A stretch of 64,000 nt of DNA from Deltaproteobacteria bacterium (GTDB taxonomy: Bacteria; Myxococcota; XYA12-FULL-58-9), in NCBI GenBank assembly GCA_016218825.1, contig JACRCV010000006.1, positions 97,864 through 161,863 of the forward strand. The letters are read 5' to 3'. The notes beneath the pieces are model-generated. The model saw only the letters and a program-made list of their open reading frames with translations, ran no database searches and was not told the DNA's origin. Position numbers and translations under genes: made by a program. Of the stretch, positions 53,019-62,277 are shown in pieces; the first letter of the stretch is position 1; every line of letters starts with the position of its first letter.

Positions 53019-53732
53019 ATGCGCGTCGCCGTCGTCACTCCCGCCTACAACGAAGCGCCCAAGGTGCGTCCGAGCCTCGAGGCCTTGGTCGCCGCGAAGC
53101 TCGGCGACGTCTTTGCGGTGAACGACGGCTCCAAGGACGGCACCGGCGAGGTGATGGCGAGCGTCGCCGGGGTGACGGTGTTGCACCATGCCGAGCGGCG
53201 CGGCGTCGGCGCGGCGCTGCGCACCGGGTTCGCGCGCGCCCTCGAAGGCGGCTACGACATCGTCGCGGTGTCGAGCTGTGTCGGCAAGAGCCGCCCCGAG
53301 GACGTCGCGCGCCTGGTCGACGCGGTCGTCAGCGGCGGCTGGGACTTCGTCCAAGGCTCGCGTTACCTCGCGGGCGGCGCCGGGGTGAACATGCCGGCGC
53401 ACCGGTCGCTAGGGACCCGGGGCTACTCGGCGCTGTTCTCGCTCTTCGCCGGGCATGCGGTGACCGACGGCTCGTCCGGGATCCGGGCGGTGCGCGCCGC
53501 GCTGCTTCGCGATCCGCGCCTCGACCTCGATCAGGCCTGGCTCGACACCTACGAGCTCGAGCCCTACCTGTACTACAAGGCGCTGACCCTCGGCTTCAAA
53601 GTCACCGAGCTGCCGATCTCCATCCTCTACCCCGCCGATCGCAAGGCCTCGTACACCAAGATGCGGATGGTCTCCGACTGGTGGCGGATCTCGCGGCCGC
53701 TCTTGTTCTTGCGCCTCGGGCTCAGGCGATGA
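53019..53732 (+). CDS. GT2-family glycosyltransferase-like protein lacking the metal motif
   Basis: A 237-residue GT2 protein resembling polyprenol-phosphate mannosyl/glucosyltransferases: it opens with VAVVTPAYNEAPKV, then FAVNDGSKDGT, and a later RYLAGGAGVNMPAHRSLGTRGY as acceptor loop. In the position where the family has D-x-D with Gln (VQMDADGQH type), this protein reads IVAVSSCVGKSRPEDV: the metal-binding aspartates are replaced. It may therefore be inactive or use a different mechanism. No C-terminal membrane helix pair is seen. The stop overlaps the next start (ATGA). Family assignment is good; activity is in doubt. Confidence 0.8.
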   Translation: MRVAVVTPAYNEAPKVRPSLEALVAAKLGDVFAVNDGSKDGTGEVMASVAGVTVLHHAERRGVGAALRTGFARALEGGYDIVAVSSCVGKSRPEDVARLVDAVVSGGWDFVQGSRYLAGGAGVNMPAHRSLGTRGYSALFSLFAGHAVTDGSSGIRAVRAALLRDPRLDLDQAWLDTYELEPYLYYKALTLGFKVTELPISILYPADRKASYTKMRMVSDWWRISRPLLFLRLGLRR

Positions 53733-54454
53733 CGCCGCGGCGCCTCGTCACCTCAAGCGTGGTGTGGGCGGCCGCGGTCCTGGCGGGCTGTGACGCGGCG
53801 CGGCCGATGCGGTTCGCGGTGGCGCGCGGCGACGTGCGTCAGGACGGGGAGGCGGTCTGGAGCGGCGCGCCGGTCGCCGCCGGAGATCTGATCGAGGTGG
53901 GGGCCGGGTGCGCCGAGGTCGAGATCGAGGGCGTCGGCAGCGTGCGCTTGTATTCGAACACCCGCCTGGCGCTGGTCGCGAGTCGGAAGCAGAGCCGCGT
54001 CCGCCTGGTCGCCGGCCAGCTCTGGGCGCTGGTGGCCGGGGCGAGGACCACCGAGAGCTTCGAGGTCGAGACCGCGAACGCCGTCCTCGGGGTGCGGGGC
54101 ACGGAGTTCGTCGTCGAGGAGCGCGACGCGGTCACCGAGGTGCGGGTGAAGCGCGGCAAAGTGGCGGTCGCCAACCGCCGCGACCCGAAGGCCACGCGCG
54201 AGCTCGGTGCCGGACAGCGGGCCGCGGTGAAGAAGGGCGAGCCGCCGTCGGCGGCGGTTCCCTACGACGACGGCTTCGATGACCGGCTCTGGGCGCGGCC
54301 GGTGCACGCCTTTGCCGAGGTCAAAGAGGTCGTCAAGGAGGGCGCGAAGACGGTGGGCGAGAGCGTCAAGGAGGCGGCGCCGGACGTGAAGCGCGGCCTG
54401 AAGAAGGGCGCCCTGCGGCTGCGCGACGGGGCGCGCGAGCTGTTCAAGAAGTAG
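53729..54454 (+). CDS. FecR-domain lipoprotein
   Basis: A 241-residue exported protein with lipobox LAGC. Residues ~28-165 form a FecR-type beta domain: VGAGCAEVEIEGVGSVRLYSNTRLALV, QLWALVAGARTTESFEVETANAVLGVRGTEFVVEE, then VRVKRGKVAV. FecR domains in this setting sense the envelope or bind glycans. The C-terminus is a Lys-rich amphipathic helix (VVKEGAKTVGESVKEAAPDVKRGLKKG), repeated like a LEA-type helix. The ATG overlaps the stop of the GT2-like gene (ATGA); the end overlaps the convergent transferase gene by 11 bases. Confidence 0.86.
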   Translation: MTPRRLVTSSVVWAAAVLAGCDAARPMRFAVARGDVRQDGEAVWSGAPVAAGDLIEVGAGCAEVEIEGVGSVRLYSNTRLALVASRKQSRVRLVAGQLWALVAGARTTESFEVETANAVLGVRGTEFVVEERDAVTEVRVKRGKVAVANRRDPKATRELGAGQRAAVKKGEPPSAAVPYDDGFDDRLWARPVHAFAEVKEVVKEGAKTVGESVKEAAPDVKRGLKKGALRLRDGARELFKK

Positions 54455-55550
54455 CGGTGCCGCGGACGGTCGCCGGGACGATGCCGTAGAACGGAAAGCG
54501 GTCGCGCGCGCGCAGCTCTTCGCCGCGCGCCCGATCGACGACGACCCGGGCCGCGAGCGCCTCGGGCACCGGCCGATCGACGTGTAGGAAGCGCCACACC
54601 AGGCGCGCGGGCGGCGCCAACCGATCGGCGAGCAGCGCCAAGACCTCGGCGAACGCCGGCGCCGGCAGCCAGTCGGTGAGGTTCGAGAGGTGGGCGCGGT
54701 CGAAGCGGCAAGGCGGGCTGCGGCGCAGGTACTGCAGCAGGTCGCTGTCGACGAGCTCGAGGCCGTCGGCGACCCGGCGCAACCGCGCGTTGCCGGCGCG
54801 CGTCAGGTAGGCGGGGACGGCGTCGGCGGAGATCACTCGGCCGAGGACGTGGGTCTGCAACAGGTAGTTGTCGGCGGCCAGGGTCGCGGTGCACAGCGCT
54901 TCGAGGTGCCTGAAGAACTGATCGCCGAGCGATCGCGTCGGGTCGCGGTGCGCGAGGGCGCGCGCGTCGATGCCGCGGCGGCCGTAGACCTTCGGGTGAA
55001 AGGCCAGGCGAAACACGGCGCGCAGCAGCGGGCGGTTGAAGGCGGCGTCGAAGACCGCGCGCTGCTCGGTGATGGTGCGGCAGGCGACGAGGCGCTCGAA
55101 GTGCCGCCGGCTGAGGACGACGCCGCCGAGACGGACCAGGAGCCGGACATAGCGCTCGTAGCGTCCGGCCCAGACGACACCGTGCTCGATCGCGGCCGGC
55201 GCGGCGTCCCAGAACCGGCGACCGGCCTCGGGCAGCGCTTCGCAAAGCTCCCGATACCAGCGGCGGCGATCGTGCGGCCTGGCGGGGAGGTAGCCCAGGA
55301 AGGCGATCGCGGCCTCGCGCTCGAGGCGAGTGGCGGCGACGAGCTTCAAGCGGACCAGGTGCAGCTGGTGCGGATCGACGTCGACCGCGGTGACCGACGC
55401 CGCGCCGAGCGCCAGCAACGACAGCGGCACCTCGCCGCCGCTGCCAATCGACAGCAGCCGACCGCCGCTCGACTCGCCGATGCCGAGCGCGGCAGCCTCG
55501 GTGCGCTCGTCCTCTTGTGCCATGCCGAAGCCGTAGAGCGGCGTCATCAT
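54444..55550 (-). CDS. BtaA-like SAM-dependent aminocarboxypropyl transferase (DUF3419)
   Basis: A 368-residue DUF3419 protein. The opening LYGFGMAQEDERTEAAALGI and the SAM region RLLSIGSGGEVPLSLLALGAASVTAVDVDPHQLHLVRLKLVA follow BtaA, which moves a 3-amino-3-carboxypropyl group from SAM to diacylglycerol to make homoserine lipid. The later NLTDWLP block is also family-typical. The methyl-adding partner BtaB is not fused here nor seen nearby, so the product may be an unmethylated amino-lipid, or a different acceptor is used. The ATG overlaps the stop of the 1489-residue ligase-transaminase-reductase gene (ATGA), so the two are made together; this supports a common lipid pathway (inference). 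Confidence 0.82.
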   Translation of the reverse strand: MMTPLYGFGMAQEDERTEAAALGIGESSGGRLLSIGSGGEVPLSLLALGAASVTAVDVDPHQLHLVRLKLVAATRLEREAAIAFLGYLPARPHDRRRWYRELCEALPEAGRRFWDAAPAAIEHGVVWAGRYERYVRLLVRLGGVVLSRRHFERLVACRTITEQRAVFDAAFNRPLLRAVFRLAFHPKVYGRRGIDARALAHRDPTRSLGDQFFRHLEALCTATLAADNYLLQTHVLGRVISADAVPAYLTRAGNARLRRVADGLELVDSDLLQYLRRSPPCRFDRAHLSNLTDWLPAPAFAEVLALLADRLAPPARLVWRFLHVDRPVPEALAARVVVDRARGEELRARDRFPFYGIVPATVRGTATS

Positions 55551-58500
55551 CGACTCCGGGCGCCGGCGGTGCCGGCGGCGGGGGCGGCGAGGGGCGTGAG
55601 CAGCTGGTGGTGCTCGGCCAGGGTTTCGAGGGTGACGACCGCGGTCCGGTCGATGTCGCCGACCACCGACAGCGACCGCGTCCGCTCCGGCTCCAGGGCC
55701 AAGAGCACGGCCTCGGCGGCGCAGGCGAACAGGGTTCCGGGCGCGGTGTGGGCGCTCAGCACCACGCCCTCGTCTCCCGGCATGGCCACGGTGCCCGACA
55801 GCGGCACCGTCACGACCTGCGGCAGGCGCGCGACATCGTCGGCGACCGCAGCCGGCACTGACAGGTCGGCGATGATCGTCCGGCGCCTTGCCGCCAGGTG
55901 GCGGGCGAAGATGATCGGTTCGTTGGTGTTGGTGGCGGCGACGACGACGGCGGCGCGCTCGAGCGCCGCGACCTCGGTTGCGATCTGGAGATCGAGCTCG
56001 GGGCGAGCCCGCTGCAAGCGGGCGCGCAAGGCGGCGAGCTTGGGCTCGGAGAGGCCGACCAGCAGGCCGGCGGCGAAGCCCGGCGGGTGCAAGAACAGCC
56101 GCTCGCACAAGCCGGTGCCGATGTTGCCGGTGGCGCCGACGACCGCGAGGCGAGTCTCCGGCGCCGTCGGTTCGAGCCGCTCTCGCAGGCAGGCCTCGAG
56201 CAGGCGGTGGCTGCCGAGGGCGACGGTGAAGCTGTTGCCGGAGGTGATCCGAACCCCGCAGGGCGGCAAGATGCCGCGGCCGTCGCGGGTGAGGATGCTG
56301 GTGTAGGCGCCGAGCGCGACCACGTCGCAGCCGAGCGCCGCCGCCCAGTCCACCGCCTCCTGGATGCGCTCGGTCTCCCGGCGATGGAACTTCATGCGGT
56401 GCAGGCCCTGCAGCGTCGCGACGTCGACGGTCGCGATGATCGAGGTGAGATGCACCCGGCCCTGGAGCAGGTGCCTGGCGTAGACCCGGGTCGGCTTCAT
56501 CTCGGTGAGCTCGGTCAAGCGCCCGGTCAGCGCCCGGCGTGCAGTCTTGGAGTAGCGCGCCGTCGACGGTTCGACGGCGAGGAGGTCGCGCTCCGGGGCG
56601 ACCATGTGGCTGATGAAGCCGATGCGCGGCACGCCCGGGGTCGCGGGCTCCAGGGTCGTGGCGAGCGGCGGCGGCGCCGGCTCGACGCTCTCGACCGCGG
56701 CGAACGCCTGCTCGTCGTCGACCAGGAACGAGAACAGCTCGGCGCTGTCCTTGCGGTGGATGGCGTCGCACAGCGCGCCGAGGCCCGACCGCAGGCGGTC
56801 GATGGCGTCGTCGTCGATGTAGGCCGAGGGCTCGACCCGCAGGGTGTTCGGCGCCGACAGGGTCGGCAACAGGCGCAGGCGGTGGCGGTTCAGGAGGTAG
56901 GCGGCCGCGAAGACGCCGTAGAGCTCGCGGTCGACGGTGGCGCGCAGCAGGTAGGTGTCGCGCGCCGCCTCGGGATCGAGCGCGACGCCCCACAAGAGCC
57001 CGCGGCCCCGCACCTCGCGGATCACCCGGGGGTAGGCCTGTTTGACGCCGAGCAGCGCCTGGCCGAGCTGGCGGCCGCGCTCCTCCGCGCGGGCGGCGAT
57101 GCGGTCCGCCTCGACCAGCTCCAGGACGCGGGTCGCGACGCGGCAGGAGAGCGCGTCGCCGGCAAAGGTAGACGAGTAGAGCTCGTCGAAGCGCGGCACG
57201 TAGCGGCGGCGGTTGACGAGCAGCGCCGAGATCTTGGCGACCCCGCCCCCGAGCGCCTTCGAGAACAAATAGTACGCCCCCGCGACTCCCTGCGACGCCA
57301 GGAACCGGCCGGTGCGCCCGAGCCCGGTCTGGATCTCGTCGAGGATCAGCGGGAACGGCTGCCGCGCCAGCGTCGCGAGCAGCGCCGGCGACACCTCGCG
57401 GACCCCGCCTTCGCCCTGGAGCGGCTCGGCGATCGCCGCGATCACCCGCGAGAACGGTACGCGCGTGGCGACGATCTCGCCCGCGGCGGTGCGGCAAAGC
57501 GCGGCAAGCGGCAGCGCGTGCTCGGCGAGCACCCCGTCGAGGTCGGCCGGGGCGTCGGGCGGCAGGAAGACCGCGCTGACGCCGGCGAGGGGCGCGAACG
57601 GCCGGCGCTTCGTGCTGCTCCACACCGTGCTGCGCGCGGCCGCGGAGTGGCCGTGGAACGCGCCCTCGAGCGCCAGGATCTTCACCGGGGTGTCTCTGAG
57701 CAGCGCCTCGTTGTCGGCCTCGATGGCGCGCAGGGTGTCGGGGCACTCGCTGCCGAACTCACGGCGCAGGTCGCGCCGCAGGCGGTGCCAGGCCTCTTCG
57801 CGCTCCAAGAGCGCGTGCGCCAGCGCCATCTCCACCGCCTCGGCGCCGGTCGAGCCCAGACGGACGACGTAGCGCTGTCCGGTGAAGCGGGCGACCGAGG
57901 TCGAAAGAAGCCGGGCGAGATCGCCCGCGGGGCGGCGCGCCGAGCCTTGATCGCAGATCGGCACCTCGGCGGCGCTCAAGAAGTCGGCGGCCGCGGTGAC
58001 GATCTCCTTGTTGCGGTGCCCGAAGAGGTTGCCGCCGTAGCCGCCGACGAAGTCGATGACCTCGATCTCCTTGCCGTGGTCGTCATAGAACAGGCGGTCG
58101 CCGGCGCCGCGGTGGTAGTGCTTGTCGAGCTTCGCGAGGCGCATCAGCGCGCCCTGGCGCGGACTGGTGAAGCGCACGTAATCCTGCTCGCGGCGCGCGT
58201 CGCGCTGCAGCAGCCCGAAGCCCGGCTGCTTCACGAAGCGGCCGGTGATCTCGGTGATCAGGGTCCGGTGGCGCTCGCGGATGAGGCGCAGGTCGGCGGT
58301 GCCCTTGGCGGTGCGCGGGCACGGGCCGCGGACGAGCACGAAGCGATCGATCGTGAAGTGGCGGTGCTCGAAGTCCTCGAGCTGGTGATGGAGCTCGTCG
58401 CCGCGGTGCTCGAGGCGCGACTGCACGGCGTCCTTGAGCCCGAGGTCGGTGACCACGGTGCCCGGGACCTGCGGCGTGCCCGGCGCGGCGTCGGCCTCGA

Positions 58501-60016
58501 CGAACACCAGCGCCGCCAGGCCCGGCTCTTCAGAGAGCGGGAAGCACAGGAGTTGGTCGATGGGGGCGCCGAGGTCGTCGTAGAAGGTCGCGACCCGGGC
58601 GAGCGGCACCTTGACGCCGAAGCCGTCCTTGACGAAGTCGGCGGCGGCGCGGGCGACGAAACGGAGCTCGTCACCGCTCACGGTGACCAGGTCGCCGCTG
58701 TCGAGCCACTCCGGCGCCTCGACTTCGTGGGGGCGGTCGTTGGCGTCGGCTTCGATGAAGCCCGTGCAGCCGAAGGGCGAGGCGACGTGGAGCGCGAAGG
58801 TCGGCTCGCGAAAGCCGTCCTGGCGCTCGAGGCCGAGGCGGACGCCGGGGAGCGGCGCGCCGATGGCGCCGTTTGCGGGTGGCTGGCGCGGCGCGACCAG
58901 GGTGCTGCAGATCTGCATGGTCTCGGTCATGCCGAAGGCGTTCTGCGGCGCCAGCCCGGTCGCGACCTCGAAGCGGCGGGCGACGGGGTGGTCGAAGGGC
59001 GCGCCGGAGACCACCGCGGCCTTCAGGCGCTGCAGGCAGAGCTTCTTGAGCTCGGGGAAGGCGCGGGCGATCTCCAACAGCGCCAGGAAGGTGGCCGGGC
59101 CGCCGGTGACGTGCGCGGGGCGCATCGCGAGGATCAGGGCGCGCACCCACTCCGGCTTCTCGAGGAACCACTCCGGGGTGATGAGGCAGATGGGCGTTCG
59201 GGTCCAGACGGCGTTCCAGAACGCGCGGATCCCCATCGAGTGGGCGAAGAGCAGCGCCAAGCCGCGGCCGCCCTGGACCTCGGGCGCGAACAGGCCCGCC
59301 TGTTCCCAGGCGGCGAGGCTCTGGAGGATCCCACCCTGCGCGTAGCGGACGAGCTTGACGTCGCCGGTGCTGCCGGAGGTGGTGAGGACCAGACACTCGG
59401 TGCTCGCCGAGGCGCGGGGAGCGAGCGCGCCGGCGGCGTGGTCGGCGTCACGCGCCGGGCGGTCGGCGAGGCGGCCGGGCAGGCCCAGGTCGCGCATGAG
59501 GCAGTAGGTCGGGATCCCGAGCGCCGCGGTGGTCTTCTCGAGGCCGGCGAAGACCTCCCGGTCGCCGGCGTCGTCGTGGAGCTCGTCGACTTCTTTGGCG
59601 CTCCAGAGCACGGCCTTGGCGCAAGTCAGGCGCAGCCAGCGGCCGAAGCGGGCGCCCTCGACGTACATCGGCAAGAAGACGCGGTAGCCCCACGCCGACA
59701 GCGCCGCGTAGACGACGGCGGTGAGGGTCTCGCTGGTGCGCGGCAGGCGGACCAGCGCCACGGTGTCGCCGGCGGTGAGGCCGAAGGCACGCAGGCGCTC
59801 GCCGAGCTCGAGGATGACGCGGCGCAGGGTGGCGAGGCTCACGGTGAGGGGTTGGTGGTCGAAGCAGCCGAGGATGATCGGCGCCGCCGGCTCTTCGCCG
59901 GGGCGGGGCGCGAAGATCAGCTCGGCGAGGCTGCCGACGCTTGCTCGCGGGAGTGCCTGCGGCGACGCGATGATCCGATCGAAGCGCGGCGCCGGAGTGG
60001 ATGCGGCCAACGTCAT
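55547..60016 (-). CDS. Three-module enzyme: fatty-acid ligase, class III aminotransferase, acyl reductase
   Basis: A 1489-residue protein with three catalytic modules. (1) ~45-590: AMP-forming ligase of the fatty-acyl type, with phosphate loop TTSGSTGDVK (212-221) and FGMTETM. (2) ~640-1090: class III PLP aminotransferase, with LGSTGAEAVEMAL, LILDEIQTGLGRTG and lysine K920 in YLFSKALGG. (3) ~1130-1480: resembles cyanobacterial acyl-ACP reductase: LGAYTSIL, ITSGNSFT, NADP loop AVVGATGNIG (1291-1300) and the active cysteine C1432 in LFACAAEAVL. No carrier-protein domain is visible. A plausible chemistry is fatty acid to acyl thioester, to aldehyde, to amine. The start ATG at 60016 lacks a strong ribosome binding site. 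It lies 77 bases after the APC permease gene on the same strand. Confidence 0.9.
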   Translation of the reverse strand: MTLAASTPAPRFDRIIASPQALPRASVGSLAELIFAPRPGEEPAAPIILGCFDHQPLTVSLATLRRVILELGERLRAFGLTAGDTVALVRLPRTSETLTAVVYAALSAWGYRVFLPMYVEGARFGRWLRLTCAKAVLWSAKEVDELHDDAGDREVFAGLEKTTAALGIPTYCLMRDLGLPGRLADRPARDADHAAGALAPRASASTECLVLTTSGSTGDVKLVRYAQGGILQSLAAWEQAGLFAPEVQGGRGLALLFAHSMGIRAFWNAVWTRTPICLITPEWFLEKPEWVRALILAMRPAHVTGGPATFLALLEIARAFPELKKLCLQRLKAAVVSGAPFDHPVARRFEVATGLAPQNAFGMTETMQICSTLVAPRQPPANGAIGAPLPGVRLGLERQDGFREPTFALHVASPFGCTGFIEADANDRPHEVEAPEWLDSGDLVTVSGDELRFVARAAADFVKDGFGVKVPLARVATFYDDLGAPIDQLLCFPLSEEPGLAALVFVEADAAPGTPQVPGTVVTDLGLKDAVQSRLEHRGDELHHQLEDFEHRHFTIDRFVLVRGPCPRTAKGTADLRLIRERHRTLITEITGRFVKQPGFGLLQRDARREQDYVRFTSPRQGALMRLAKLDKHYHRGAGDRLFYDDHGKEIEVIDFVGGYGGNLFGHRNKEIVTAAADFLSAAEVPICDQGSARRPAGDLARLLSTSVARFTGQRYVVRLGSTGAEAVEMALAHALLEREEAWHRLRRDLRREFGSECPDTLRAIEADNEALLRDTPVKILALEGAFHGHSAAARSTVWSSTKRRPFAPLAGVSAVFLPPDAPADLDGVLAEHALPLAALCRTAAGEIVATRVPFSRVIAAIAEPLQGEGGVREVSPALLATLARQPFPLILDEIQTGLGRTGRFLASQGVAGAYYLFSKALGGGVAKISALLVNRRRYVPRFDELYSSTFAGDALSCRVATRVLELVEADRIAARAEERGRQLGQALLGVKQAYPRVIREVRGRGLLWGVALDPEAARDTYLLRATVDRELYGVFAAAYLLNRHRLRLLPTLSAPNTLRVEPSAYIDDDAIDRLRSGLGALCDAIHRKDSAELFSFLVDDEQAFAAVESVEPAPPPLATTLEPATPGVPRIGFISHMVAPERDLLAVEPSTARYSKTARRALTGRLTELTEMKPTRVYARHLLQGRVHLTSIIATVDVATLQGLHRMKFHRRETERIQEAVDWAAALGCDVVALGAYTSILTRDGRGILPPCGVRITSGNSFTVALGSHRLLEACLRERLEPTAPETRLAVVGATGNIGTGLCERLFLHPPGFAAGLLVGLSEPKLAALRARLQRARPELDLQIATEVAALERAAVVVAATNTNEPIIFARHLAARRRTIIADLSVPAAVADDVARLPQVVTVPLSGTVAMPGDEGVVLSAHTAPGTLFACAAEAVLLALEPERTRSLSVVGDIDRTAVVTLETLAEHHQLLTPLAAPAAGTAGARSR

Positions 60017-60093
60017 GGGGATGCCGGAGGGCAGGGCGAGCGGCAGTATTGCAGAAACGCGGCGGCGATGTACAGCGCGACCGCCGGCCTGGA

Positions 60094-62091
60094 CTAAGTC
60101 TCGAACAGCCGCACCGGCAAGATCGTGACCGGCAGCCCCTTCCACTGCAGGCGGCGCTCGACCTGGAAGGCGGTGTTGTTGTGCAAGATCCGCTGGTACC
60201 AGGACTCGCGCTTCCACAGGAGCTTGCCGGCGAACACGTGCGCCTGCGGATGGACCTTCGCCAGGTCCAGGCACATACGCGTCAGCGCCTCCACCGCGTC
60301 GACGTGGGTCGTCATACGGAAGTCGGCGTTCCAACCCTGGCGGCGGGCGAAGGCGACGTAGGTCTCGAGATCCTTCCTGATCCCCGCCGACAGGTTGTCG
60401 AGCTCCTCCGGGCCCTTGAAGGCGCCCGAGTCGACGACACCGACGGAGACGAAGAAGATGTTCTTGAAGTAGTCGGGGAAGAACCGCTGCACCGACAACA
60501 GCGAGTGCAAGCCCAACGGCCCGTAGCGACCCACCATCAGGATCGCGGACGTCGCCCCCTGCACCGGCATCCCACCCGCGGTGCGGTGCGAGGCGACCCA
60601 CCCCTCGGGGATCTCGAGGTTCTTGGCCCGCCGATCGATGGCGCGATAGTGCAGCCGCACCGCGAAACAAGTGGCGATGACGGCGGCGGTGACGACCAGG
60701 GTCATCCACGCGCCCTCGGAGAGCTTCTCGAAGACGGTCACCGACAAGATCGCGAGACAGAGCGTGAACGCCGCGAGCTGGATCAACACGTCGGAGACGC
60801 GATAACCCGCCTCGCCGTACTGACCGACGGCGCGCCGCAGCATCCCCGCGGTCGTCAACGAAAAGGTCACGAAGACGTTGATGGCGTACATCACCACCAG
60901 GAAGCCGACGTCGCCGTGACTGAGCACCAGCAACAAGACGGCGGCGCCGCCGATCAGCACGATGCCGTCTTTCGTCGTCAGCCGGTCGGAGAGCGACGCG
61001 AAGCGCCGCGGCAGCCAGGAGTCGATCGCCATGTTCGCCATGACCCGCGGGCCGTCGATGAAGCCGGTCTGCGCCGCGACCAACAGCAGCGCCCCCTCCG
61101 ACACCAACGACAAGATCACGAAGCCCTTGCCGACCGGCAGCCCGAACAGCGACCAATGGCCGGCGAAGGCGTTGATGAGGACGCTGTTCATCGTCTGGCC
61201 TTCGACCGGCCGCACCGAGAACAACAGGTAGCACAGCAAGATGCCGCCGGCGGTGAACGCCAGGGACGTCCCCATGTAGAGCATGGTCCGCTGCGCGGTG
61301 TGCACCCGCGGCTCGCGCATGATCTGCAGGCCGTTCGAGACCGCCTCGATGCCGGTGTAGGTGCCGCTGCCCCGCGAGTAGGCGTTCAGGAACAGCAGAA
61401 AGACCCCGGTGAGCCCCACCTTCGATACGTCGCTGCCGAGGCCCCGATGGATCTCGGTCGCGACGTCCTTGAGCTCGGGGACGTGGATGAGGATGCCGCC
61501 GACGATCAGGATCACGTGGGTGGCGACGAAGGTCAGGAAGATCGGCACCAGCGCGGTCACCGACTCCTTGACGCCGCGCAGGTTCAACAGCGTGAGCGCC
61601 GAGAGCGCCGCGACCGCCACCGGCACCTTCAGCCCGTGCCAGGCGAGCGGCAGCATGCTGAAGAGGGCGTCGCAGCCCGAGGCGACCGACACCGTGATCG
61701 TCAGCACGTAGTCGACGAGCAGCGCCGACCCCGCCACCAGACCGGCGTGCTGCCCCAAGAGCTTGGTCGCGACCACGTAGCCGCCGCCGCCGGTCGGAAA
61801 CTGGGCGATGACCCGGGCGTAGGCGAGAGAGATGATGGTGACGGTCACCGCGGTGGCGAGCGCCAACAGCACCAGCAGATAGCCGTGGCCGCCTTGGGCG
61901 TACAGCACCCGAAAGCTCTCGTCCGGCCCGTACGCCGACGACGACAGCCCGTCGGAGCCGAGACCGACCCAGGCCAGAAACGCCACCAGCGACATCTTGT
62001 GCAGCACCGTCGGGTCGTTCGGATCCTTCGACGGCCCGAAGAGCAGGGTGCGCAAACGATGGGTTTCAGTGAGCCGCGGCGACACCGGCAT
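60094..62091 (-). CDS. APC-superfamily permease, KimA/YdaO-like
   Basis: A 665-residue membrane protein with about 12 helices followed by a ~180-residue cytoplasmic C-terminal domain. The first helix region SLVAFLAWVGLGSDGLSSSAYGPDE and QFPTGGGGYVVATKLLG match the KimA/YdaO branch, which in Bacillus imports potassium; other APC members carry amino acids. The C-terminal domain could be a regulatory part. GAGGTG four bases before the ATG supports the start. It heads the minus-strand run with the three-module enzyme and the BtaA-like gene, though the 77-base gap leaves room for a separate promoter. Confidence 0.83.
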   Translation of the reverse strand: MPVSPRLTETHRLRTLLFGPSKDPNDPTVLHKMSLVAFLAWVGLGSDGLSSSAYGPDESFRVLYAQGGHGYLLVLLALATAVTVTIISLAYARVIAQFPTGGGGYVVATKLLGQHAGLVAGSALLVDYVLTITVSVASGCDALFSMLPLAWHGLKVPVAVAALSALTLLNLRGVKESVTALVPIFLTFVATHVILIVGGILIHVPELKDVATEIHRGLGSDVSKVGLTGVFLLFLNAYSRGSGTYTGIEAVSNGLQIMREPRVHTAQRTMLYMGTSLAFTAGGILLCYLLFSVRPVEGQTMNSVLINAFAGHWSLFGLPVGKGFVILSLVSEGALLLVAAQTGFIDGPRVMANMAIDSWLPRRFASLSDRLTTKDGIVLIGGAAVLLLVLSHGDVGFLVVMYAINVFVTFSLTTAGMLRRAVGQYGEAGYRVSDVLIQLAAFTLCLAILSVTVFEKLSEGAWMTLVVTAAVIATCFAVRLHYRAIDRRAKNLEIPEGWVASHRTAGGMPVQGATSAILMVGRYGPLGLHSLLSVQRFFPDYFKNIFFVSVGVVDSGAFKGPEELDNLSAGIRKDLETYVAFARRQGWNADFRMTTHVDAVEALTRMCLDLAKVHPQAHVFAGKLLWKRESWYQRILHNNTAFQVERRLQWKGLPVTILPVRLFET

Positions 62092-62221
62092 GAGGCACCT
62101 CGCGCGCGGTCCGCCTCAGTCGACCGTGCGAAACGACGCCTGCGAGGTTAGCTGACGGGCTCGGAAGGTGAGGTCTCCCGGTGCCTCGCGGCACTTCGCC
62201 CCGAACGCTCGGGTCCCCCGC

Positions 62222-62239
62222 TCCGGGCCCGGGCCCGGA
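62222..62239. promoter_or_regulatory. 18-base perfect palindrome in the divergent space before two genes
   Basis: TCCGGGCCCGGGCCCGGA reads the same on both strands. It lies about 130 bases before the permease start and 100 bases before the plus-strand gene start. It could be an operator for a dimeric regulator; being pure GC-rich sequence, chance is possible. Confidence 0.35.
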
Positions 62240-62277
62240 TTCGGCGATCGCGGCGGAGATAGTCCTATTCCCGACGG

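Noticed and set aside
55898..60097. A 1399-codon open frame on the plus strand across the three-module enzyme gene
   Set aside because: It is the antisense shadow of the ligase-transaminase-reductase gene: no family motifs, strongly skewed Arg/Gly/Glu composition, and GC-rich DNA makes long false frames common. The minus-strand frame has intact catalytic motifs throughout.
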